Position numbers and translations under genes: made by a program
The notes under the pieces: generated by a model
The model's input: only the letters and a program-made list of their open reading frames with translations
The model's database searches: none
What the model was told of the DNA's origin: nothing
Assembly (NCBI GenBank): GCA_965219005.1
Contig: CBDCMS010000004.1
Coordinates: 2,294,001 to 2,358,000, forward strand
Direction of reading: 5' to 3'
DNA from: CAUZIZ01 sp965219005
Lineage (GTDB): Bacteria > Acidobacteriota > UBA6911 > RPQK01 > JAJDTT01
DNA: 64,000 nt
Shown: one piece after another, positions 16,259 through 25,567 of the stretch
Position numbering within the stretch: the stretch's first letter is position 1
How the letters are laid out: the number at the start of each line of letters is the position of its first letter

Positions 16259-19200
16259 GTGAACGAGACCCGCCTGGGTAAAGCAACAAGGGGCATTCAA
16301 GTCCGTTCCGCCCTGACGATTCTCGCCTTGTCCCTCTTCTGCTTCGCAGCACAGGGTCGCCAGGACGACGGTGCCGAGTTCTTCGAGAAGAAGGTGCGGC
16401 CCTTACTGGCCGAGCACTGCTACACCTGCCACTCGAGTACAAGTAAACCCGTGATGGGGAGCCTGATTCTCGACCGGGAAGCCTCCTTTCGCCGGGGTGG
16501 CACCAGGGGAGCCCCGATAGAGCCAGGCGATCCAGAATCGAGCCTACTAATCAAGGTAGTCCGGCAGCAGGACGAGAAGCTCCGGATGCCCCCAACGGGC
16601 AAGCTAACAGAAGCCCAGATTGCAACCCTTGCCCAATGGGTCCAGATGGGCGCTCCCTGGGGGTTGGCCGGCCCCAGCAGGCAGCCTTCCGGTACCGGAT
16701 TCTGGGCCTTCGAGCCTCCCAGAGAGCCCCCTCTCCCGCGGGTAGAGAACACGTCCTGGGCCGCGTCACCCATCGACCGCTTCATCTTGGCAGCACTGGA
16801 AGCGAAGGGTTTACGACCAGCAAGAGCAGCGGACAAGAGAACCCTCATTCGAAGGGCGACTTTTGATCTGACCGGTCTTCCGCCGACACCCACAGAGATC
16901 CGAGATTTTCTGAGCGACGAAAGCGATGCTGCGCTTTCCAAATTGATCGATCGCCTCTTGAGCTCGCCTCATTACGGAGAGCGCTGGGGTCGGCACTGGC
17001 TAGACGTGGCGCGCTATGCAGATTCGAATGGGATGGACGAGAACGCTCTCTACAGGAATGCCTTCCGCTACCGGGACTATGTCATCGAAGCCTTCAACAA
17101 AGACAAGCCCTACGATCAGTTTGTCCAGGAGCAGCTTGCCGGCGACCTGCTGGCGGATCCGGGCAACCTGGACATCACATTTGAACGCTGGAAGGCCACC
17201 GGTTTTCTCTCGATGGGCCCCAAGATGTTGGCCGAAGATGATCCGGTCAAGATGGCGATGGACATCGTCGATGAGCAGCTGGACACAGCCCTAGGTGCCT
17301 TCAATGCCCTCACCATGGGCTGCGCCCGCTGCCATGATCACAAGTTCGATCCCATCTCCACCGACGAGTACTACGGCATGGCTGGGATCTTCAAGAGTTC
17401 GAAAACCATGGAGACCTTCAAGGTCTCTGGGGTGGCGCAATGTCACGAGTACGTGCTCGCACCAGAGGAAGATCAGGAGAGCCTCAGGCTCCACCAAGAG
17501 AGGATAAAGGCGAAGCAGAAGGAAATCTCGCGTCTTACCAAGGCGGAGAACCAGAAGCTGATTGCCCGAGGCCGGGACCGAGTAGGCGCGTACCTGATGG
17601 CCGCTGGGGATCTCTTGGAGTTCGAGAAGAAAGGCCTTGCCCCGCTGCTTCCACAAGAGGGCGTGACCCAGCAGGGTGGTTGGGTCCTGCGTCGGGCCTT
17701 CGATTTCGATCGGGGCAACGTCAACCCACTCGAAAAGGGCAAGAACAACGTACCCGAGAAGGCAGACCGGGAGGACCCTGGACGGAGTCCCTATTTCGCC
17801 GAGTACGACTTCGAACTAGCCTCGCCAGGGGAATACCAGGTTCAGCTGCTAGAGATCGAGACCGGGAAGGAAACGGCTGACCTCATGGTCAACCGGGTAC
17901 TCATGAAGGCGGGACTCGAGGCGATCGAGAACCGTCGTCCCTCCCCCGACTCCGCTGGCTGGTCCGTTGCCGGAGTCTTCCCCATGGCAGCCTGCAGAAA
18001 CACCATTCGGCTCGAGCACCGACAGCTCTTTCCCCATTTCGAAGAACTGCTGATCGCCCCCAATCCGCTTCCGGCAGGCAGACCCGTTCCCAGAACCCGC
18101 GTTCAGGTGGCGCGGCAGTACGAGATCAATCCTTTCTTTCTGAAACAGTGGGTGGAGCGTCTGCGCCGAAGCCGGCGAGCCGTTCATTCCGTCTTTTATT
18201 GTTGGCACGCTTTCGCTACCGATTCCTCACTCGACGACTGGACTTCGCCTGCGTCCAGCCTCTTCGAAGGATTTCAACCCGCTAGTCGGAACGACCTGGC
18301 CCACCATTACCAGGTTCTGTTTCGCCAATCGCTGAAGGCTTGGCAAACACTCTGCGGGGAGCTCGAAGAAGCCGCGGAGAAGGGAGGGGAGGACGAGGCT
18401 CGCTCTGAACCGAAAGAAGAAACCGAAAAAGGGCTCGACGACCCGGCGCTGGAGGCAATGAGGCAGATCCTGTATGAGGAGTGGGGACCGTTCCGCCCGC
18501 CCCTGGATTCTAAACCCTACTATTCAGAGCAGGCGCTGGAGGCTCTGGCTCAACTTGAGCGCGAGTTGAGGGCCCTGAAAGATACCAAGCCCGAGTTCCC
18601 AAGAGCCATGGGGGTCAGGGAAGGCAAGGAAATCGGGAATCTTCCACTGCATGTTCGGGGAAGTCACTGGAATCTAGGCGAGCTGGTGCCCCGGGGTTTT
18701 CTCAGCTTTGGCCTGCAGGAAAGACAGCAGCTGACCGACAACTCCCGGAGCGGTCGTCTTCAGCTGGCCCATTGGCTCACGCGACGAGACCACCCGCTCA
18801 CTGCTCGAGTGATGTCGAATCGAATCTGGCGCTGGCATTTCGGCCGCGGCATCGTTGCCACGACAGACAACTTCGGTAAGCTCGGGGAAAGACCCTCCCA
18901 CCCCAGGCTGCTGGACTGGCTCTCACTCCGTTTCGTTGAAAATGGCTGGTCGATAAAGAAGATGCACCGGCTCATCATGCTCACGAATACCTATCAGATG
19001 AGCAGCGATTACTCGCCCGTGGCTGCCGAGCAGGATCCCGAGAACCGGCTACGGTGGCGAATGGACCGGCGGCGCCTGGAGGCAGAAGCCATTCGGGACG
19101 CCATCATGATGGTCTCCGGAGGTCTGGATCTTCAGATGGGAGGGTCGATTCTGGGCATCGAGTGCAATGGGATTCCCTGCGAGCGAGACTACGTTCAAGG

Positions 19201-19606
19201 AAAAAAGACTGACTACGATCAAAATCGGCGGGCGGTGTACCTCCCGGTAATCCGAAGCTCCACGCATGATTACTTCCGCGCTTTTGACTTCGCAGATCCT
19301 TCGATGTTGAACGGAAACAGAGCATCGAGCGTGATTGCACCTCAGGCGCTGTTCATGATGAACGGTTCGGTGGTGCTCGACCATTCGCGCCGCTGGGCCA
19401 GTGAGCTTCTGGAGCGACGGGACCTGGATGATTCTGACCGCATTAGGAGAGCCTACGAACAGGCCTTCGCACGCCTTCCGGATCTGGATGAAACCGAACG
19501 AGCCCTGAGTTTCATCCAGGAGATCGAGGGAGCTCTTTCCGACCGTGAAGAGCACCCCCCCCCAAGCGCCGGCTTCGGGCCTGGCAGAGTTTCTGTCGGT
19601 CCCTGA
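16259..19606 (+). CDS. PSD1/PSCyt1 protein: cytochrome-like, DUF1549 and DUF1553 domains
   Basis: 1115 codons from a GTG. After a signal peptide comes a PSCyt1 domain with one haem-binding motif CYTCH near residue 53, then DUF1549 (LTGLPPTPTEI, YGERWGRHWLDVARYADSNG, CARCHDHKFDPI) and DUF1553 (HPLTARVMSNRIWRWHFGRG, RRLEAEAIRD, NGNRASSVIAPQALFMMN). Such proteins are secreted and pair with DUF1501 proteins in planctomycetes and acidobacteria; function is unproven, with sulfated-glycan or redox-linked degradation proposed. The last residues do not match the family. A C9 tract at 19554-19562 shifts the frame; in the neighbouring frame the expected ending WQSFCRSLMASNEFVYLR appears and stops at 19638. 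Confidence 0.85.
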   Translation: MNETRLGKATRGIQVRSALTILALSLFCFAAQGRQDDGAEFFEKKVRPLLAEHCYTCHSSTSKPVMGSLILDREASFRRGGTRGAPIEPGDPESSLLIKVVRQQDEKLRMPPTGKLTEAQIATLAQWVQMGAPWGLAGPSRQPSGTGFWAFEPPREPPLPRVENTSWAASPIDRFILAALEAKGLRPARAADKRTLIRRATFDLTGLPPTPTEIRDFLSDESDAALSKLIDRLLSSPHYGERWGRHWLDVARYADSNGMDENALYRNAFRYRDYVIEAFNKDKPYDQFVQEQLAGDLLADPGNLDITFERWKATGFLSMGPKMLAEDDPVKMAMDIVDEQLDTALGAFNALTMGCARCHDHKFDPISTDEYYGMAGIFKSSKTMETFKVSGVAQCHEYVLAPEEDQESLRLHQERIKAKQKEISRLTKAENQKLIARGRDRVGAYLMAAGDLLEFEKKGLAPLLPQEGVTQQGGWVLRRAFDFDRGNVNPLEKGKNNVPEKADREDPGRSPYFAEYDFELASPGEYQVQLLEIETGKETADLMVNRVLMKAGLEAIENRRPSPDSAGWSVAGVFPMAACRNTIRLEHRQLFPHFEELLIAPNPLPAGRPVPRTRVQVARQYEINPFFLKQWVERLRRSRRAVHSVFYCWHAFATDSSLDDWTSPASSLFEGFQPASRNDLAHHYQVLFRQSLKAWQTLCGELEEAAEKGGEDEARSEPKEETEKGLDDPALEAMRQILYEEWGPFRPPLDSKPYYSEQALEALAQLERELRALKDTKPEFPRAMGVREGKEIGNLPLHVRGSHWNLGELVPRGFLSFGLQERQQLTDNSRSGRLQLAHWLTRRDHPLTARVMSNRIWRWHFGRGIVATTDNFGKLGERPSHPRLLDWLSLRFVENGWSIKKMHRLIMLTNTYQMSSDYSPVAAEQDPENRLRWRMDRRRLEAEAIRDAIMMVSGGLDLQMGGSILGIECNGIPCERDYVQGKKTDYDQNRRAVYLPVIRSSTHDYFRAFDFADPSMLNGNRASSVIAPQALFMMNGSVVLDHSRRWASELLERRDLDDSDRIRRAYEQAFARLPDLDETERALSFIQEIEGALSDREEHPPPSAGFGPGRVSVGP

Positions 19607-19682
19607 TGGCGTCGAACGAATTCGTTTATCTGCGCTGAGTCCCTCTGGCTCCCTCCGGCCTTCGAGATTCGCCTGTTCGATA

Positions 19683-19753
19683 TTCTGCGGTTCAGCCTTA
19701 GTCGGTTGCCTTTTCCAGAGCAAGAAAGAAAGGCTAAATCACGAACCGCAGAA
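19683..19753. repeat. inverted repeat between PSD1 and DUF1501
   Basis: Perfect 11-bp arms TTCTGCGGTTC (19683-19693) and GAACCGCAGAA (19743-19753), with an inner AGCCTT/AAGGCT pair. It could form a hairpin in RNA or be a small mobile remnant. Confidence 0.45.
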
Positions 19754-19854
19754 CGCCGAACATGCGAACGCCGAAGTGAAGTCAACACCTACCGAGTTTC
19801 AGGCTAGCGACAACTTGGTCTATAATGCCCGCGATCCGTTTCCCACGGGGCAGT

Positions 19855-21294
19855 ATGAATAGTCACTGGAACTCTTTCCCCAGACAACGGCTTTCGCGCC
19901 GCCAGATGCTGCGCAGGACCAGCGCGGGCTTTGGTAGCTTGGCTTTGGCGGCGCTGATGGGCGAGCAGGCGGCGGCGGCGATCCGCGATGTCACTCCCGG
20001 CCGTTCCAACCCCCTGGCTCCCAGAGTTCCCCACTTCCCTGCCCGGGCAAAGCGAGTCATTTTTCTGTTCATGTACGGGGGCCCTTCTCAAATCGATACT
20101 TTCGATTACAAGCCTCTCTTGCAGCGAGACCATGGGAAGCCCCTTCCGTTCAAGCGGCCTAAGGTTGTTTCCAGCCCGACGTTCAACCTGCTCAAGTCCC
20201 CTTGGGAATTCCAGCAGTACGGGGAGAGCGGAGCCTGGGTCAGCGAGTTGTTTCCCAACGTCGCAGGCATCGTCGACGATCTCTGCTTCATCAAGTCCAT
20301 GCATGCCTCCAACTCGAATCACGGTCCGGCTCTGCTGGAACTGCATACCGGCAGCGACACCTTCATCCGTCCCAGCATGGGTTCCTGGATCACCTACGGT
20401 CTAGGAAGCGAAAACCAGAACATGCCCGGCTTCATAACCATCTGTCCCCCTTACAATCACGGTGGTGCCAATAACCACAGCTCGGCCTTCCTGCCGGCCC
20501 CCTATGCCGGAACCCCGCTGGGAGCTGTGGGGACTCCTGCTAGGGAGGCGAAGTTCCCCTTCATTACCAATGCCGAGATTCCGCGCGACATCCAGCGAAG
20601 GGAACTCGACTTCATTCAGCAGCTGAACCAACAGGATCTAGCAGCGGCGGGATCGGAAGCAGATCTGGAGGGCCGCATCGCATCCTTCGAGCTGGCGTTC
20701 CGAATGCAGACAGAGGCACCTGGACTGCAGGATATCTCCGGGGAGTCTGCCGCCACCCAGAAACTCTACGGACTGGATGACCGGATGACAGAGGATTTCG
20801 GGCGCCAGTGTCTTCTGGCGCGACGACTGGCTGAGGCGGGTGTTCGCTTCGTGCAGGTCAACCACAGCTACAAATGGGATGCACACGAACGACTGCGCCG
20901 CGCCCACCTTCAAGCCGCCCGCGAAGTTGACAAGCCAATCGCTGGCTTGATCCAGGATCTCAAGGGTCGGGGGCTGCTCGAAGACACTCTGGTCCTCTGG
21001 GGAGGAGAGTTTGGCCGCACGCCCGTCGCCCAGGGATCGGACGGACGCGATCACAATCCGGAGGGTTTCACCATCTGGTTCGCCGGTGCGGGTGTCCGCC
21101 CCGGTTTCCAGTATGGAGCGACCGACGATTACGGCTACTATTCAGTCGCGAACAAGGTGCACATCCACGATCTTCACGCCACCATCCTGCACCTGCTTGG
21201 ACTCGACCATACCCGCCTGACGTATCGTTACGCGGGGAGAGACTTCCGCCTCACCGATGTCCACGGCAACGTCGTCAAGGATATCCTCACCTGA
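19855..21294 (+). CDS. Tat-exported DUF1501 protein
   Basis: 479 residues from the ATG at 19855 (an alternative start is 19825). A twin-arginine signal is present (LSRRQMLRRTSAGFGSLAL). The body carries DUF1501 hallmarks of the alkaline-phosphatase/sulfatase-like superfamily: FLFMYGGPSQIDTFDYKP, KSMHASNSNHGPAL, GEFGRTPVAQGSDGRDHNPEG, and HDLHATILHLLGLDH near the end with a conserved histidine. It sits directly after a PSD1 gene, the standard pairing. A TATAAT hexamer at 19821-19826 could give it its own promoter. Substrate unknown. Confidence 0.88.
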   Translation: MNSHWNSFPRQRLSRRQMLRRTSAGFGSLALAALMGEQAAAAIRDVTPGRSNPLAPRVPHFPARAKRVIFLFMYGGPSQIDTFDYKPLLQRDHGKPLPFKRPKVVSSPTFNLLKSPWEFQQYGESGAWVSELFPNVAGIVDDLCFIKSMHASNSNHGPALLELHTGSDTFIRPSMGSWITYGLGSENQNMPGFITICPPYNHGGANNHSSAFLPAPYAGTPLGAVGTPAREAKFPFITNAEIPRDIQRRELDFIQQLNQQDLAAAGSEADLEGRIASFELAFRMQTEAPGLQDISGESAATQKLYGLDDRMTEDFGRQCLLARRLAEAGVRFVQVNHSYKWDAHERLRRAHLQAAREVDKPIAGLIQDLKGRGLLEDTLVLWGGEFGRTPVAQGSDGRDHNPEGFTIWFAGAGVRPGFQYGATDDYGYYSVANKVHIHDLHATILHLLGLDHTRLTYRYAGRDFRLTDVHGNVVKDILT

Positions 21295-21320
21295 TTTCAA
21301 CCCTTGCCGCCGCATTGAAT

Positions 21321-21354
21321 CCTGAAGCGCTAGCGAAGGCTTCGGCCTTTCAGG
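21321..21354. terminator. hairpin between convergent genes
   Basis: CCTGAA pairs with TTTCAGG around a nested CGAAGGCTTCG palindrome. The convergent position suggests a bidirectional stop, but no T run follows, so this could instead be a REP-like sequence; a related CCTGAAGCGCAAGCGA string occurs near 31072. Confidence 0.35.
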
Positions 21355-21542
21355 GCCACCGATGTAGCGAGGCCAGAGAGTTCCGCTACTGTTGGGTACC
21401 GTCCAGCAGTTCGACGACTCTGGGTGAAACTGCACCATCGGCCTTGCCTGGAGCCACATCGCCATCAGCGGCGGCTTCGTCCGACACGGTCAGGCTGGCG
21501 TGAGCGGGCTTCTGGCTTGTGGGATGGATGAGATGGTAGAAG

Positions 21543-22463
21543 TTAAAGTTGCAGGCCTAGTTTCTTGTCCAGATAGTCCCTGCTGATTCGGGCACTCTCT
21601 ATGGGCGGACGGTAAGGTGACGAATCCAACTCTACCGTCACCCAGCCTTGCCAGCCAATCCTGTCCAAGTGCGCTTTGATCGCGTGATAGTCTACGCCGC
21701 CCTTGCCCAACTCGAAAAAGACGGGATTTTTCATCGGGTCCGGCCGATCGATCCGCTTCTTTGCACCGCCACGATGCTTGGGCTTCGTATCTTTAAAATG
21801 AAACTCAATGACGCGATGACCCAATTCGCGAGTGAGCTCCACGGGATCGATCCCAGCCATCGTAATGTGTCCCGTATCCAGAACAAACCAGACATGCTGG
21901 GGATCGGTACCGTCCATGATCGCGTCGATTTCCCCTCGGTTCTCAAACTGATTCCACATGTGTGCGTGTACGCCCAGTTTGAGCCCCTCATCACTGATAC
22001 GTTTGCCCAGCTCATTCAACACCTCGGCCATGTTCCTGAGATCCTCCCCTGTCGTACCCTCAGGCCGCCTCGGTCCCATGTTGATCTTCAAATGATCGCA
22101 ACCCAGGCGCTTGATAAAACGAACCAGCCGCATATGCTCCTCGATAATGGTCCTGTGCTTGGAGGGATCCTCGAAGTGCCGCTCCATAGGGCTTCCGTTG
22201 GAAATCGTTTCGAACGCTACTCCGATCTCTGCGACTTTTCTCCGCAATTCGTCAGGTCGATCCAAGTAAGCGGTGAAGTAGTGGATAAAGGACTCCACAT
22301 GGCGAAAGCCGACCTCGCGCGCCTCCCGAAATGAGAGAAACACGTCATCTTCCCAGCCACCGCGAGTGTTGGTCGTGATGCCAACCCGATAGTGAGATTC
22401 TCCTGGCCGAGCCAAGGGTGTGACTGCGACAATCGCTACGAACTCTCGTCTCGTCAAGCGCAT
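21543..22463 (-). CDS. sugar phosphate isomerase/epimerase-like TIM barrel, exported
   Basis: 306 residues from the ATG at 22463, preceded by GGAGGTCGCCAA. The start MRLTRREFVAIVAVTPLA looks like a short Tat-type signal. The AP-endonuclease-2/xylose-isomerase-like barrel is supported by ETISNG, HLKINMGPR, LGVHAHMWNQFENRGE, WFVLDTGHITMAGID, VIEFHFKDTKP and a final WVTVELDSS, which supply the metal-binding glutamate, aspartate and histidine residues. It may act on a sugar or cyclitol. It is the last gene of the reverse-strand cluster that begins with PSD1 at 28597. Confidence 0.85.
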   Translation of the reverse strand: MRLTRREFVAIVAVTPLARPGESHYRVGITTNTRGGWEDDVFLSFREAREVGFRHVESFIHYFTAYLDRPDELRRKVAEIGVAFETISNGSPMERHFEDPSKHRTIIEEHMRLVRFIKRLGCDHLKINMGPRRPEGTTGEDLRNMAEVLNELGKRISDEGLKLGVHAHMWNQFENRGEIDAIMDGTDPQHVWFVLDTGHITMAGIDPVELTRELGHRVIEFHFKDTKPKHRGGAKKRIDRPDPMKNPVFFELGKGGVDYHAIKAHLDRIGWQGWVTVELDSSPYRPPIESARISRDYLDKKLGLQL

Positions 22464-22711
22464 TTGGCGACCTCCGTCACATTCAGTCTTCGAGATGTTG
22501 GAGGATCTAGAGGCGGAACGCGGTGTCATCGTTTCCGTGAAAACATTCGCTGTTGCTGTTTCAAATTCAGGCCGCAGTAGGCCAAGTCAATTCGAGAGAA
22601 ACAAGGTCAGCTGGGTGACATTCGGTAAAAACCTATGTGACCAACGGATCCTCCAGCCGCACCCGCCTTCCCGCTTAGAACCGGCTGCATCGGCCTGGAG
22701 GCCGAAGCCAC
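22464..22711. other. spacer between TIM-barrel and M24 genes
   Basis: Nothing recognisable beyond the ribosome binding site of the downstream gene. Confidence 0.3.
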
Positions 22712-23935
22712 TCATGTGCCAGCCAGGAAGGATGTGCGTGGGAAGTCCATCAGGAGCTCGGGACCTTCATCCGTGACGTGGCAGACATCACCCAGGGGGA
22801 CGAACAGCTTACCTGAGTCGGGCAATGAGAAAGCCGCGTGGATGACGGCAGTCATCCCGGACTTGAGCGGTTGCTGGTTCGCCTCGCTCAAGGGTACGGG
22901 CTGCTCACTGTAATCCATGCCGATGCCATGGCCGATGCGTCCACCCTGGAGCTCGAGGCCCAATTCCACTCCTCTTTCCCGGACCGCGCGAGCCACCTCT
23001 CGAATAGCGACGCCGGATTTGAGATTGGCGAGGCCGGCGTCCTGGGCCTGTCGGGCGCGTTCACAGAGGCTCTCCAGCGAGTGTGAAGGCTTCCCCAACG
23101 TACCGGTACGCTGCCCATGGCACCAGTATCCCCGGTAGACGACGTAAGAGCAGGAGGCCATGAGATCTCCCTCTCCCAGCATTCTCTCATGGGGCTTGAT
23201 ATCCAGCCGTGAGTCGTCCCAGCTCGTCGGTGGGCCCGAAGCCATCCAGTACTTGGCGTGGTCGGCACCCTCGCGGCGGACTGCCCGTTCCATCTCGGCC
23301 AGGATCTCGATCCCCCTCATTCCCGGCCTGGCAACCTCCAGCATCCGTTCAAACCCCAGGTCGCTCAGACTCGCAGCTTTGCGCATGTTTTCGATCTCGG
23401 CAGAGCTCTTGACCGCCCGAACCCGGGAAACGACGTCGTCAACCCGTCTCATCCTCTCGCCCAGAATAATGGAGAGACCCTGGTAGAAGGGCTGGGGCAT
23501 ATTGTCTATTCCAACCACTCCGACCTCCTTTCCGCCCAGTCCGTTCTCCTCCAGGATGGCCAGGGTCTCGCTGGCAAAGTCTCGAGGACCCGAGGCCGCA
23601 GCACCGCGGGAAATCGCCACCGCATTCGGATCGACGGCCTGGACGAGGCGAAGGTCCTCAATGGGTGAGACCTCGCGGATCTGTTCCAGCATAAAGGGCA
23701 GTCCTGCGACCAGCAGGGCGGGAGGGCCCTTTCGGGTCAGGACCAGGGCCGAATCGACGATTCGATCATGGCTGGCCCATCCGCTGAGGTAACCTACGTG
23801 ACCGGTCTGTCCCCACATATTGGCCATCGGGGGGGAGTAGATAAGCAAAGCCCCAAGATCCTCCCGATCCACGAAGTGTCGAACCGACTCCTGGCGGCTT
23901 TCAATCTCATGTGCGATAGCTGGAGCAATGGACAT
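22712..23935 (-). CDS. M24-fold creatinase-like protein, probable non-metallo
   Basis: 407 residues from the ATG at 23935, which follows AAGGAGACCAACC. The N-terminal creatinase domain is followed by a pita-bread M24 domain (KSSAEIENMRKAASLSDLGF, then GHGIGMDYSEQP and VTDEGPELL). The usual dinuclear metal ligands of aminopeptidase P are not all there: the stretch that should read VD-G...SD-TRT is ASCSYVVYRGYWCHGQRT, and the late EP and E-D ligand sites read AAFSLPDS and GDVCHV. The central histidine and the SEQP glutamate remain. This pattern is closer to metal-free creatinase than to Xaa-Pro peptidases, so a C-N hydrolase role is possible. It is flanked by DUF1501 and TIM-barrel genes on the same strand. 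Confidence 0.8.
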   Translation of the reverse strand: MSIAPAIAHEIESRQESVRHFVDREDLGALLIYSPPMANMWGQTGHVGYLSGWASHDRIVDSALVLTRKGPPALLVAGLPFMLEQIREVSPIEDLRLVQAVDPNAVAISRGAAASGPRDFASETLAILEENGLGGKEVGVVGIDNMPQPFYQGLSIILGERMRRVDDVVSRVRAVKSSAEIENMRKAASLSDLGFERMLEVARPGMRGIEILAEMERAVRREGADHAKYWMASGPPTSWDDSRLDIKPHERMLGEGDLMASCSYVVYRGYWCHGQRTGTLGKPSHSLESLCERARQAQDAGLANLKSGVAIREVARAVRERGVELGLELQGGRIGHGIGMDYSEQPVPLSEANQQPLKSGMTAVIHAAFSLPDSGKLFVPLGDVCHVTDEGPELLMDFPRTSFLAGT

Positions 23936-24038
23936 GGTTGGTCTCCTTGCTGGGTCGAAGCCTCGGCTCGTCACTGACCACAACGTCTGCTGAGAACCGC
24001 CGATCAGGGACGATCTACTCTGCAATTCCTTTGGCGTA

Positions 24039-25556
24039 CTAGGCTAGGATGTCCTTGACGATCTTAGGTTTAAAGTTGAACGTGATCTTCTCGTTGAGCC
24101 CGCTACGCTCAAAGAAGAGCTCTTCGTGGTGAAGTCCCAGCAAATGGAGGACGGTGGCATGAAAGTCTTCAATACTGACGGGGTTCTCGACGGCCCGATA
24201 GCCGAAGTCATCGGTCGCTCCATAGACGGTTCCCGGTTTGACACCTCCCCCCGCCATCCAAAGGCTGAATCCTCGGGGGTTATGATCCCGGCCTGCAACT
24301 CCCTCCTTGGGCATGATCTGGGCAATCGGATGCCGTCCAAACTCGCCGGTCCAGATCACCAGCGTGCTCTCCAGTAGTCCCCGTTCCTTCAGGTCCCTAA
24401 GGAGTGCCGCCACCGGCTGGTCTGTCCGGTCACAACAAGCCTTTAAGTCATCTTCTAGGTGGGAGTGGCTATCCCAGATTTGGCCGCTGACGCATACCTG
24501 GACATAGCGCACGCCCCGCTCCACCAGTCTCCTAGCCATGATGCAGCGTCGGCCATAGTTGTCTGGACCAGGATTAACATGGGTTCGTCCAAGCACGGCG
24601 GGCTTTCGACCCACACCGTACATCTCCAGGGTCTTGGGGGTTTCCTGGGAAAGATCCAGCGCATCCGTAGCTTCCAGCTGCAAGCGCGCGGCCAACTCGT
24701 AACTGGCGATCCGACCATCCAGCTGGGGCAAGCCGGGACGGTCCCGTCGATGGATTTGGTCGAGCTGTCGGCGGAGGTTGGTGCCCATCCTCGCCAACGC
24801 GGTCGGCTCTTCAAGCTCCGGACGGAGATTTAATAGCGGATCGCCCACCGAGCGGAGACGCGTCCCTTGGTAGATCGGCGGCAAGAAACCCGATTGCCAA
24901 TTGGCAATCCCGTTAATGGGAAGTCCCTGGGGATCATCCAGCACCACAAAGGCCGGGAGATTCTGGTTGTCTGTTCCGAGTCCGTAGACAACCCAGGCCC
25001 CCAAGGTTGGCAACCCTGGGAGCATGCGTCCGCCTTGAAGCTTGTAGAGCGCCGCCGGATGAGCCGGGCTGGTGGTATGCATGGAGCGAATGACCGCAAT
25101 GTCGTCCACCTGCCGGGCCAGATGAGGCATGATCTCCGACACCCAAGTGCCTGACTGGCCATACTGGGCAAACTTGAAGGGGCTGCGCAGGAGCCCGCCA
25201 GCTTGCTGGGGAGAGGGTACGTCGACCGCAACCTCATCGAAGTAAGGCTCGCCATGGTGCTTATCGAGCATCGGCTTGGGATCGAGAAGATCCATGGGAC
25301 TGGGGCCCCCATTCATGAACAGCAGGATGACCGACTTGGCCTTGGCTTCGAAATGTGGCTTCCTGGGCTTGACGTCATAGACGCTGCGACGCCCCATGGC
25401 CTGCACCTGCCTTGATCCAGGAAGTTCAGAGAAGCCCAATAGATCCCGCGAAAGCAGATGGGTCAGGGCTATTCCGTAGAAGCCATCCGACATCCGTTCA
25501 AAAAAATTGCGGCGAGTCGTGGGAAGCGCCCGGACTTTCGATGATGCCTGGGACAT
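24039..25556 (-). CDS. DUF1501 protein
   Basis: 505 residues. LPTTRRNFFERMSDGFYGIAL is a Tat-like N-terminus. Landmarks are LLFMNGGPSPMDLLDPKP, IRSMHTTSPAHPAALYK, FGRHPIAQIMPKEGVAG and HNPRGFSLWMAGGGV, and FHATVLHLLGLHHEELFF. Its start lies 12 bases after the stop of the PSD1 gene at 25568-28597, so they form one transcription unit. Paralogue of 19855-21294. Confidence 0.88.
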   Translation of the reverse strand: MSQASSKVRALPTTRRNFFERMSDGFYGIALTHLLSRDLLGFSELPGSRQVQAMGRRSVYDVKPRKPHFEAKAKSVILLFMNGGPSPMDLLDPKPMLDKHHGEPYFDEVAVDVPSPQQAGGLLRSPFKFAQYGQSGTWVSEIMPHLARQVDDIAVIRSMHTTSPAHPAALYKLQGGRMLPGLPTLGAWVVYGLGTDNQNLPAFVVLDDPQGLPINGIANWQSGFLPPIYQGTRLRSVGDPLLNLRPELEEPTALARMGTNLRRQLDQIHRRDRPGLPQLDGRIASYELAARLQLEATDALDLSQETPKTLEMYGVGRKPAVLGRTHVNPGPDNYGRRCIMARRLVERGVRYVQVCVSGQIWDSHSHLEDDLKACCDRTDQPVAALLRDLKERGLLESTLVIWTGEFGRHPIAQIMPKEGVAGRDHNPRGFSLWMAGGGVKPGTVYGATDDFGYRAVENPVSIEDFHATVLHLLGLHHEELFFERSGLNEKITFNFKPKIVKDILA

Positions 25557-25567
25557 GGTTTGAGTCC

